Assembly (NCBI GenBank): GCA_003339415.1
Contig: PDHQ01000001.1
Location: forward strand, 462,167 to 526,166
DNA: 64,000 bases
Source of the DNA: Ophiocordyceps camponoti-saundersi (nom. inval.)
Taxonomy: Eukaryota > Ascomycota > Sordariomycetes > Hypocreales > Ophiocordycipitaceae
Reading direction: 5' to 3'
The first letter of the stretch is position 1. Every line of letters begins with the position of its first letter. The translations under genes were made by a program, and so were the position numbers. Below are positions 25,623-38,533 of this stretch, one piece after another. Under the pieces are notes generated by a model. That model ran no database searches and was not told where the DNA came from. It saw only the letters and a program-made list of their open reading frames with translations.

Positions 25623-25763
25623 ATCCCTAATAATATTTCTTAATTTATAAATAAATATAGTTATTAGAGTTAATATAGAAAAAGCCTTTAAGTATAATAA
25701 TAATTTTTAAAGTAAAATAAGGAGTTAATAAAGCTATTAGAATTCTTTTCCGGCCTAGGAAGT

Positions 25764-26367
25764 TAATATAGGATATATAATAATACCCTTATAAATCGCC
25801 TAACCTCTTATAATATTTCCTTAGAATTTCCTAAAATTTCCCGCCTTAAGATTTTACTTAGATTTCCCCTAAAAATTTTATTATTTTTACGCTTAGAAAA
25901 TTACTAGGATTTCCTCTTAGGATTTCTCTATAATAACTTTTAGGATTTTACTAAGATTTTTAGTAAGATCTAATATTAAAATATACTTCTAGAAATCTCC
26001 GGATTTTACTAAGAAATCCCCGTATATTAGGAAATTACCGTATACTAGGAAATCTCTATTTTATTAATATACTTAGAAATTACCGTAAAATCCCCTTAAG
26101 TAAATACTTTTAGAATTATATTAGGAAATTTTCCTTAAGCTCCTAGCTATATAATTAGCTTAGTATTCCTTTAGGTAGTAATTTAGATTCTTTTATAGTT
26201 ATTATTTTAATTTTTAAAAAACTCTTACCTATACTTATACCTTTTATAGTAGCTATTCTATAATCTTACGATCGGTAGCTAGCTTATCTCCCTTTCCTAT
26301 ATATTATATCTAATAGCTAGCTTAGTATATATAACTACTAGTAGATTATACGTATAAGCGTATATTA
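25764..26367 (+). repeat. 3' LTR of the nested gypsy element
   Basis: This is the partner of 14396-14999. It is followed directly by the second cttac target duplication at 26368-26372 and then by the rest of the outer copia element. Confidence 0.93.
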
Positions 26368-26372
26368 CTTAC

Positions 26373-28405
26373 GCTTATATAAAATAAATTAAATAAGATA
26401 ATAGCTTAAGGGCGTTAAAGCTATAAGGCTTAATAGGGCACTTATAATCTCTCTTTCCTAAGTTTAGTAATTATATAAATCTTATAGTTAGTTATTAGAA
26501 TAGCTTTATTAATACTAACCCCTAGTAACTTACTTAGCGAGGCTTATACCTTAGCTTCTAGATAGCTTATATAAGCGTGCTATAAGTCCTTATCTATCTT
26601 TATAATAAGTTAAGGGAATTATAAGTTAAGTAAGGCTATAAGGGTTAGTTTAATAATTTATAGCTAAAGCTACCTAATTTTTATAACTATATAATAAAGA
26701 GTTACCTTATTCCTTAAGTTATAAAGTTAGCTTATAAGGTTATTCTAAGCGTAACCTTTTTCCGTAAAAACTATTAAAAAAATAAGATTAATATTAAAAT
26801 TAAGGTTAAACTTAATATTAGTAAAAATTATATAATAACCTATTTTTATTATTAATATAACTATACTTACCCCCGAGGTAATAACCTTAGTTATAATAAC
26901 GGTAAAATTAGCCTAAGCGTTTAGGTTAAAAGTATTAAATTAGTTAAGGAAATTAAAGATATATATTAAGCACCCCTTATTAAGGAGGACGCTATCTTTT
27001 ATCTCCGCACTTTTTAAAGCGGGATTCCCTAAGGCTATAAAAACGCCCGAGGTTTCCTTATCTCTCTATTAGCTAGTAGTTTTTTTATTTTCTTTCTTCT
27101 ATTAATTAACTTTCTATTAAGTTAATTAATTATAAGCTACCTTATTTATAATTTATTAAAAAAAGTTATTATTAAGATTAATCTAATCTTATAAAAAAGG
27201 AGGGATTAAATTAAGGAGAATATAAAAGTACTTTTTCTAGTAATTTTCCTTCCTCTTAAACTTTTAAAGATATTTTTAGCTATACTAAGTATAAACCTAA
27301 GCGTTACGCTCTCTAAGGTTATTAGTTAAAAAAGAAAGGGGAGGGGCTTATTTTGCCGAGCGGCTATTTTAATCCCTATTTTATAAAGTATTTACTTTTA
27401 TCTATTATTTAAGATTATTATAAATAATAAAAGCTATTTTTTTCTTAATTTAATTAGGCTTAGGGGCCTTATAATTAGCCCTCCTAAACTCCTAAAAAAT
27501 ATTAATAAATTAAGGAGCCTTTCCGCGGTCCTTATAGTAGATTAAATTAAGGTTATATTATATTATTTATATAAATAAGGGATATCGATCCCTTATTACG
27601 TAAATAAAATACTTAATATATACCTTATTAGTAAACTTTACGCTATTTAGTAATAAGTAAATATATTATACTTAGATTAATTAAATAACTTAGTTATTAA
27701 TATTCCCTTTTAAGGGATCCCGTAAGAATAGGTTACGTAATTTATTCTTAGTAAGTTTATATTTAGTAGTATTACTAGGCTATATAAGAGCATATAGCGT
27801 TATTAGCTTCTCCCTTAATAAAAAGTCCTCTTAAATTAAGGATTAATAGGCTAAAAAGAGGCCTACTTAGATAAATAGATTTATCTTTTTAAGGGCTTTC
27901 TTTATCTTATAATATTTTTTTAAATCCTCCTAGAAATTAGGGAGGGTAAAAGACTTATATTCTTCCCTTAATAGTTAGAGGGTTTCGGGGTTAGAGGGCG
28001 TCTTATTTCTTATACGGCCTCCTAAGTTTCCGAAAGGGATTTCTAATCTATTTAGCTTAATAAGAAAATCTTATAATTTAAAGTTAATAAAAGCTTAGAT
28101 ACTATATCTTTAAGCTATATTAATAATATTTTAATATTAGTTTATTTAGTCCTCTAAGTTTTTAAAGATAAAAGTAAACTTTAGGGTAATTAAGAATTCG
28201 GCTATAATAGCTTATTATTAAAATTATTAATTATAGTTAAAAATTAATAAATTTAGGGGTTATAAATTCGCTAAAAAAAGTAATAATAGCCTTATTTCTA
28301 TAAAAGCTTAATTAATTAAGTAATTTATAAAATATAAGCTATATAAGCTATAAGAATAGTAAAATTAAACGAATTAGATTAGAGAGCACTAACTAAGCTT
28401 ATAAT
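26373..28405 (-). pseudogene. Outer copia gag/protease/integrase half
   Basis: This is the upstream half of the split copia polyprotein. Minus-strand translation close to 26600-26380 gives KDL-HAYISYLEAK, NYKIYIITKLRKERL and PWAII-type sequence leading into LFNLF. This corresponds to the pre-integrase zinc-binding region followed by the first block of the integrase core, so the gypsy element landed at the beginning of the catalytic core. The cysteines and histidines of the zinc site are partly replaced by Tyr, as C-to-T/G-to-A changes would do. The gag part (about 27000-28400) is not individually recognisable. Confidence 0.72.
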
Positions 28406-28702
28406 TATTAGATAAGGAGGAGGCGTATAAATTATATTAATTAATATATTTACCCTCTCTAAATAGAGGGAATTATCGTTATCTTTATATATATAATAAG
28501 AACTATCCGTATCTACCTTTTTAGCTATAATACCCTTATAAATAAGCCTTTATTCCTATATCCTATATATTGCCCTAGATATAGCCTTTTTTCCTAATAG
28601 GAATTCCGTTTCCTAGGCTGCGGATCCGTTACTATAATGCCTGCACGCCTTAAGGGATAATAAAATATACGCCTAACCCACCCTTATCTTAGCCCTCTGA
28701 TA
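28406..28702 (-). repeat. LTR of the outer copia element (right; 5' LTR in its orientation)
   Basis: This is the partner of 10554-10850. It begins TATTAGATAAGG (TGTCA changed to TATTA) and ends CTCTGATA in front of a TA repeat. Confidence 0.92.
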
Positions 28703-29589
28703 TATATATATATACATATATTCTCTATATATCTGTAGTATCTTCTCAGCCACCTCTCCCTCTCCATCATCCCACCCATCTTCACACTCAAAAGAAGGCT
28801 GACGCGGACGCCACTTACGGCAACCATCCACGATTCCCTCTCCCTCTCTCCCCCCCTCCCCCGTTCACCCCCCTCCCTCTGTCCCAAGCCCCGAACAGAA
28901 AGAGCCATATCTGACAGGTTTCGAATCACGCGAGCGGCATTTCCCTCCTCTCCTCTCCTCTCCTCTTTAATTTTTTCTTCTCTCTTTACATACAACGTCT
29001 GTATATTTTGCCTTTTCATGCTTTTTCCCCATACCAATTTCATCCAACTACATAATCGTACATAAGCTTCCCCCCTATCTCTTAAACTAGGTCAATGCCT
29101 GTAAGTGAATAATGCCCAATGAATGAAAGGAAATAATAATAAAAAAACACGATTGGAATTTTTAATTTATATTCTTCACAGAATATTGAAAGGGTAGAAA
29201 AAAAAACATCCCGGTCCCCTACGTGCATTTCGCTCGCCAGACGCTCGGAGACAGCCCGCCAAGCCCGACGGGCATGGGGGCCACGAGCCCTTTTTTTTTT
29301 CTCCTCCTCCTTCCTTCATTTTTCCTTTTTTCCTTTTCTTTTTTTTTTGAGTTTGAGAGAATGAGAGGAGGAAGAGGATGGATGGAATTTTTCAGCCTCT
29401 CAGCCTCTTTTCTCAGCCCGTTTTTTTTTTGTCTTTTTTACTATCCCGTGCTCTTCTATACATGTATGTATGTATATATGTTTGTGGATAGGTAGGTAGT
29501 AGGCGAGGAAGCAAGCAAGCAAGTCAGTAATTCCCCGGTTGAAGTTGCATTCATCTGTTGGCTTTGGGTTGAAACTAAGGGCTATCAAG

Positions 29590-29905
29590 TAACCAACCAA
29601 CCAACCAACTAACTATTCTTCAGCATTGATTCCGCTCCCCTTTTTTTTCTCTCGGTGTCATCAACGGATATGCACTACACGCCCCCCCCCCCCCCCCCTA
29701 TAATGACCTAACCCCCCCTCTTTTTTTTTCATCTTCCCCTCCTCTTTTATTCTCACCCCCCCCACCCTCCTCACCCACCCCGACACTCCNNNNNNNNNNC
29801 CAACCAACCAACCAACTAACTATTCTTCAGCTTTTTTTTCCTTCCCCTTTTTTTTTTCTCTGTGTTTTCAACGGGTATGCACTACCCGCCCCCCCCCCCC
29901 CTTGT
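29590..29905 (+). repeat. Imperfect duplicated block around the assembly gap
   Basis: A block of about 110 bp beginning ccaaccaaccaactaac, followed by ctattcttcag, a T-rich tract, a tatgcactac motif and a poly-C run, occurs at about 29590-29698. It occurs again directly after the gap at about 29800-29902, with several differences. Confidence 0.8.
29790..29799. other. Assembly gap (10 Ns)
   Basis: Ten consecutive N bases interrupt the sequence. The true length of the missing DNA cannot be known from this window. Confidence 0.99.
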
Positions 29906-31086
29906 TTTATAACCTGCTCCATCTTTTTTTTTCTTCATCACGCGCTCTTTTTTATTCCCCATCCTTCTCCACATTATGGACCGGCGGGCCGATATGGCCG
30001 ATGGAGGAAATATCTCTTTATATCATGGCATGTTCATCTCATGTTGATGAAAGTCGAGTCGTGGCATTTTTTGTGTTGATCAGGTTGGGCGTTTCTAAAG
30101 GTGGGAGATGGGCTTTTTCTTACGGGTGGATGATCTGGATCATATGTCAGGGAAAACCATTTCTCTTTCCCCCCCCCGGATGCCGTTCTCATGCAATGCA
30201 CATTTTGTCCAGTACTTTAGCTTGGTAGCCTCACTATCTACAAGGTAACTTAGCAGACAGGCAGAGTCGAGGATCCGTTGTCTAAACTCGACCAGCCTAA
30301 GCCAACATCTGGTTGACAAGACGTAATACATACATACATACATCTATACGGATACACAGCATTCAACCATGTATTCAAAACCGGACAATTATCTAGCTAG
30401 CTTACAACAGCAGCCTCCCCTTTCTTTTTCCTCCTCACTCCTTCACCCATGGATCTATCATCGGGACATTTTCTTTCCTTTTTTTTTTCTTCCTTCCCCT
30501 TCTTCCTTCATCTTAGCCTCTCCAACAAAGCCGTCAAAGAAGTGTTCCATGACAGGAAGAAAAAAAAAATTGATGCACAGCCTCAAGAGTTCCGAAACTA
30601 ATGGGAAAATGGCCCGGACCATCGTTCGTCTGATGTCTCCCCCGTTCCGTCTGTCCCATCCGGAGCATTGAATTGAATTCAAAAAGGAAATACAATGGAA
30701 TAAAATACGATTAAATATCCTTCGGTAATGCGGCCCACCGCCACCTCGTGGTCGTCACCATTGATGGCTCTCTCTCTTTCTCTTGCTCTCTCACACGCCC
30801 CCTCCCCTTTTTTTTTCACCCTCCACACCTCACTCAAACTCCCCCCCAGTTCATTAGCCGGATGACCTGCCTGTCCTTTGGGAAAGAGATGGAGGGATAG
30901 AAAGCGGTAGATCCCTGTTTTTTTTCTTTTCGTTTTTTATTTTTCCGTACTTTGGTTCTTCTCCCTGCTCCGTTCCCCCCCCCCCCTTTCCCCCCCCCCC
31001 CCCCCGGTTCCCCCGTACCTGGCCGGAGCACGGATCGTTGGACTGTGCCGTGTAGAGCAAAGACTGACTGTGTGTGTGTGTGCGTG

Positions 31087-31130
31087 TCTCTCCCTGTCTC
31101 TCTCTCTCTGTCTCTCTCTATCTCTCTCTC

Positions 31131-31219
<89 letters not shown>

Positions 31220-31254
31220 GTCTCTGTCTCTGTCTCTCTGTCTCTGTGTGCCTC
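31087..31254 (+). repeat. TC / TCTG microsatellite
   Basis: The tract is a compound run of tctc with interspersed tctg units, nearly pure pyrimidine on the + strand apart from the G positions. Confidence 0.95.
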
Positions 31255-31639
31255 TATGTATGTCTGTACCGTACATACATACATACATACATACATTCAT
31301 ACACAATTCTGAATACAACATACTCACACATACATACATACATACATACAGTACGGCGTATGTACGGCGTATGTACGTACGTGTTCAATATCCTTCAATG
31401 TTTGTCCTCCTCATTCATGCATGTCTGTCTACTTACAGATTAATCATGGATACAAACGCCCACCTTCCTTGTTCCATCCCATCCCATCTCATCATCCCAT
31501 CCCCTCCCATGCCCTTGACATTCATGGCCCTTCTTCCCATGAATGAACCGACTTTATACGAATCAGATACTTGGCAAACGCTCTTCCCACCACTCTCATC
31601 CTTGACTGCTACTCTCTCTTCCCCCCCCTCCCTCCCTCT

Positions 31640-31648
<9 letters not shown>

Positions 31649-31702
<54 letters not shown>
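31649..31702 (+). repeat. (TC)n microsatellite
   Basis: It is an uninterrupted TC repeat of about 54 bp in a longer pyrimidine tract. Confidence 0.95.
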
Positions 31703-31706
<4 letters not shown>

Positions 31707-33104
31707 TCCCTCTCCCAAGGATACATCAATGATAACATCTCACCCTCTCCATCAGTCACTCCTCACACCCCCCTTTCCTCTCCCCCCCCCCCCCTTGTCT
31801 CTCTTCTCTCACTCACTCACCCACCCACTACCTCAGCCACGGCCCAGTGAGCCGCACGCGAACCAGTGTGTCCGTCCCGCTTATTAGCGTCTATGCCATG
31901 AGTCGTTCACCCTCTCCACCTCTGATTCTTCTTCTCCTCCATCTCTTTTTCTCCTCTCACCCCTCCTCCCTCTTGATTTATGCATCCTGCTCCAAGGGGG
32001 CCCTGTTATTTCTTACTCAACCTCGTCCAACCCCGTCCCCAAAATCTCCATCCTCCTTCTCTCGTCCCCTCCCATCATCCATGGACGGAGAAATAAATAG
32101 ATAAATAAAACAAACGAGAGATTAAAAGGAAATATTAGAGAAATAAAAAACACACCGGACTTTTCGATTCCCTCCGTCGTCTCCTCTCTCCACTCCCCAC
32201 GTCCCCCCCCCCCCCCTTTCCATCTCACATTTCTTCCTCACCCTCCCTCCATCCACGCCTTATATTTTTTTTCTTCTCCCCTTCCTCTCTCTTTCTGTCG
32301 TGCTTTCGTTCTCTCTGATAGTAGCTGTACATACATAGATGAGCTCCGATTGCCGAAGTGACACCCTGCCAGCTTTCCCCCCTCCTCTTTTCCCCCCGGG
32401 GAGCCACACGCCACCCGTCTGTTCCCGGTCTCTTGGCTGCTGCTTTTCCCTCCCCCCCTCCCTTTTTCCCCTACAGACTCTCCTCTCGTCTGAAGACACT
32501 CCCATCAGCATATCACACCCCCTTCATCTCTCATATTGCATGTCCAGCAGGAAAAAAAAAAGGGTCTTTCTTTCATTGTTGATTCGGTACTTTCAACGGT
32601 TCCATCCATCCGTTCCCCCTCCCCTCATCCTCAGCCAACCACCCCCCCCCCCCTGGTCTGCTTCTTCTGCTTCTTCTTCTTCTACCTCCCCCTTCGGCCT
32701 AGAGGAGCAAACCTCATTCGAGACACGCGGAGAATTGTCAGATATGGGGGGGAGGGATCCGCTCTGTATCTTCACGGCATAACGGTCGAAGCCCTGGCTC
32801 TGGCATCTGGCTCTAGCGGAAGCTCAAGGATCTTTAACCCTAGCGACCCTTGTCTTGGGGCCCTCGCAAGTCGCACAAAAGCCGACCCTGAGCCCGCCGA
32901 TCAGGTCTGTCTTTTGTCCTCTCCGAGCCGCCTCGAGTACTCTGTCTTCCTCTCTCGCTCTCCCTCTCTCTGGGCCGCGCCCGTTCTTTTGTCCTCCTTG
33001 GGAGTTTGTTTTTTTTTTAAACGGGGGGAAAAGGGAAGAAGGAAAAGAAAGGGAAAAACAAAAAAACAAAACAACATCTATTGGGGTTTCTTTTCCTTCT
33101 TTCC

Positions 33105-33212
33105 CGTCGTCGTCGTCGTCGTCGTCATCATCATCATCATCATCATCATCATCACCATCATCATCACCATCACCTTCTTCTTCTTCTTCTTCTTCTTCTT
33201 CCTCCATCTTCT
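33105..33212 (+). repeat. Compound trinucleotide repeat (CGT, CAT, CTT)
   Basis: Runs of cgt, cat and ctt triplets follow one another. All frames are open and code for poly-Ser, poly-His or poly-Leu strings without other evidence of coding. Confidence 0.93.
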
Positions 33213-34154
33213 CCTCTTCTTCCTCTCCTCCTTCAAACCCTTTCTTATACCATTCAAAAAAATACATACATACATACATACCTACATACATACATACCTA
33301 CTCACTCAGCATGCCGTATCACGACACTCGCTGGTTGTAAGATTCTCCTCTGTGGTAGTATCACTGTGCAGCACTCTGTTTCACGCCAGCTACTACATAC
33401 ATACCTACATACTCTCTTACATCGTCACGGCCGCCTGTGCCTTAATCACCGCTGCTCGACCGCCTTTGCCGCCCATCATCGTCACGCATCGCCGTTGATT
33501 CGTCCTCTTCTTCTTCTTCTTCTTCTTCTATTCTCCTTCTATTCCCTCGATTCTTTGCCATCTTCATCATCATCATCTTCTTCTTCTTCTTCCTCTCTTC
33601 TTCTACTTCTTCTTCTACTTCTTATCTTGCTTCTTCTTCTTCTTCTTCTTCCTCTTCTCCCCATCATCTCCTCCCTCCTATTCCGGTTTTCCCACACCAC
33701 CAACCAACCCCCCTCCTTTGATCCGCCTCTTCTCCACCCGCCCCGTCCCGAGGAATCGACCGGTTTACCACACACCCCCCATTCTATCTATCCATCCATC
33801 TCTATTCCTCTCTACCGTCCCCCGGGCGTGTCAACAGCGCTTCCAGGCGCTTAACTATTGTGTCCGTTCGTTAAAAAAAAGGGGGGGTTGCTTTAAAAAA
33901 AAGAGCCTGTTGCTGGTTCGTCGATAACAAGGTGGTCTCCCCTATTCACTCTCCCCTTCCTCCTGTCCCTCCCCTCCTCTCTCACCCACCCCCCCCTTTT
34001 TGCTTGGCCTTTTATCGAATCCAAAGTCATAGCAAAACGGGAAAACAAAGGAGGGGAAAAATTACAAAGGGAATTTGGAAGGGGAAAGAAGGGTAAGAGA
34101 GAGAGAGAAAAAAAAACCCACAGCCGAAAACTGAGGCAGACGCGCGCGCCATCG

Positions 34155-36926
<2,772 letters not shown>

Positions 36927-38533
36927 AGAAAAGAAAGAAGCCTCTTTTTTTTGGGAGAATCTGTTTTAATTATTTACTTTATTTTCGTTTCTTCTCTTCC
37001 TGAACTTGCTATTATGGAGTGAAGCGTTTAGGTATATATCATTGGGGTCGTTGGTTTTTTTTCCCTCCCCTTCCCCCTCCCCCCTTTTCTCCTTATGATA
37101 TTCAAAAACCATTACGGCCTTTGTTTCGAACGGTCTTCTGGAGCTTTGGCAACTTTTCTTTGCCTCCTTTTTGGTGTCTTCTTCTCTACGTCGGTCTTGG
37201 GAAATTCCTTCTTTCAGCGGTTGGATTTCTCCTACGGGTTTTTTTTTCTCTCATGGTTGTATGATCGAGTGACCAAAAGGAAAAGGAAAGAAAAAACGAA
37301 AAGCTACGCAGCCGAAACCCCCTCCCTTTATTCTCCACCTGTTTTTATTGTATGTTACGTTTCGTTGCTTCTGAAATTAGAGGGAGAGGATGAGATGAAT
37401 GTATGTAAGTTGTAAGTTGTGTATGGATGGATGTGAAAGGATTTCTGTATTCTTTTTCGTTTTAAAATTCGGGGGTGCATGATGATGGGATCATTCTTGG
37501 ACGGGGAAAAGGAGAGGCGTTTAATGGAGGGGGGTGTCTTTTACTGAACGGCAAGTTATGAATGAACGGTTGGATGGGAGTGAGGAAATGGGGTTGGATG
37601 ATAGACGTTTGGCTGCCAAGTCTTGTATCTCTTTCATCCTGTCTGTCTGTACATATGTACAACATATGTATGTCTGTATGTAATAGCTTTGATCCCCCTG
37701 TATGTATGTACAAAGGATACGATGACACTTGTGCGACGAAGAGCTTGTGTGGGATTGTCTCGTATGTGATTTCCTCTGCCACCCCTTCGCTTCGCTGTTT
37801 CATGAGAGAGAAAGAACAGAAAGGGGAGAAAGAAGGGAAAAGAACAAGGGAGAGAGAGAGAGAGAAAGAAGAAGCATGCTCTGACGTAGAGTTGCTCTCT
37901 ACATATTTCGTCGTGTAAGTTCATATGTATGTATCTGCTTATATTTTCATTCCCTGGATTATAACTGCAAGAGCTATAACTTGTTTAACCAAGCATGAGA
38001 TTCTTTATCCTAAACCGGCAATTCCAAACCAAGCCCATCTTTAATAGAGATAGAGAAGAGGAGTCAGTACAAACTCTGAATTACTTGCGGTCTTTCTCCT
38101 GTTATATGGGTCCTTGTGTTGTGTTGACTTTCGTTAGCGGGGGGAGGCGACCGACAGCCGGACTCCCCTTGGACCGGAGTCCGATGCCCGGGCCGTTCCG
38201 TAGTTGATGTCACGTGGCTTCGTGAAGTCCACGCGTTGAACGGAGCACAGTAAAAATAGGATACATGTGCGAAGCTATTACTGTGTATGCTGCCACACTG
38301 TACGAATAGTGGCTTTGACTCAGAAGGGCACAGTAAGCGTGGGTGAATCAAGGCGAGGAATCACAGTGCTCCTATACTAGGCATCACGCCTTCCTTTGCC
38401 GTCTTCATCCGAAACTTCAATCAAGACCTCTCACGACCTCCAACATCATCGGCTCGCCACAAGCGACTCGCAGCGCCGACTCAAGACGCTCGAAAGCTTG
38501 CGACGTATCATCGAATCGGCTTAGGGCGTCGCA
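36927..38533. other. Intergenic region between the zinc-cluster gene and MLH1
   Basis: It holds the 3' region of the transcription factor gene, GTAT microsatellites near 37650-37720 and 37920, and the MLH1 promoter. Short frames such as 37019-37415 have low-complexity translations and no splice structure. I see no RNA gene. Confidence 0.55.
38211..38216. promoter_or_regulatory. CACGTG E-box-like motif upstream of MLH1
   Basis: The palindrome in gtCACGTGg lies about 320 bp before the MLH1 ATG. The same core, always preceded by T, is found upstream of the DUF202 and kinase genes. It is a known binding site for bHLH factors in fungi; use here is inferred. Confidence 0.35.

Larger units (their letters stand above)
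14396..26367 (+). mobile_element. Nested Ty3/gypsy chromovirus-type retrotransposon
   Basis: Direct repeats of 604 bp at 14396-14999 and 25764-26367 align without gaps. The ends, restored for RIP, are TGATATA and TATATCA. A perfect 5-bp target duplication cttac lies at 14391-14395 and 26368-26372. Plus-strand translation across stops gives, in order, gypsy reverse transcriptase (active-site block YINNIVIFSN at 18565 onward), RNase H (LAEIKYQLTKL-like near 19210), an integrase C-terminal region, and a chromodomain (IKRILNRRRVKKG near 20880). Pol order and chromodomain place it among chromoviruses. Without the smaller insertion at 23847-25622 it measures about 10.2 kb, long for the group because of about 2.9 kb downstream of pol. 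Confidence 0.92.
10554..28702 (-). mobile_element. Outer Ty1/copia retrotransposon, minus strand, split by nested insertions
   Basis: Direct repeats of 297 bp at 10554-10850 and 28406-28702 align without gaps. The ends read TGTCAGA and the RIP-altered inverse TCTGATA. Both flanks carry tatat (10549-10553 and 28703-28707), consistent with a 5-bp duplication, though the site is a TA microsatellite. Reverse-strand translation of the left part shows copia reverse transcriptase (AFYNSNLNKEVY, RLKKAFY, FFYIDNLIA; active site at 12706-12717) and RNase H (SFRDNYNRKS near 12190). The right part gives the integrase zinc-binding region and the start of its core. Removing the nested gypsy element and its duplicated target leaves about 6.2 kb, a normal copia length. 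Confidence 0.9.
28703..34154. other. Gene-poor pyrimidine-rich region before the transcription factor gene
   Basis: No convincing coding region is seen in 5.4 kb. The + strand is strongly C/T-rich, with homopolymer C and T tracts, TC microsatellites and CTT/CAT trinucleotide runs. Long frames here (for example 31074-31850 and 32536-33498) are translations of these repeats into serine/leucine or proline/serine strings. The region could be the long 5' leader and promoter of the Zn2Cys6 gene that starts at about 34155, but no upstream exon can be proved. Confidence 0.55.

Noticed and set aside
10554..28702. A single giant retroelement of 18 kb
   Set aside because: Two further LTR pairs with their own perfect target duplications show nested insertions, and reverse transcriptases of two different families are present on opposite strands.
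30937..31850. Long open frames on both strands rich in Ser/Leu or Arg/Glu
   Set aside because: They are translations of TC/GA microsatellites; every frame is open for the same reason and no domain or splice structure is present.
32536..33854. Overlapping long frames of 250-320 residues
   Set aside because: They consist of CTT/CAT/CGT repeat translations and poly-pyrimidine sequence; no family resemblance.
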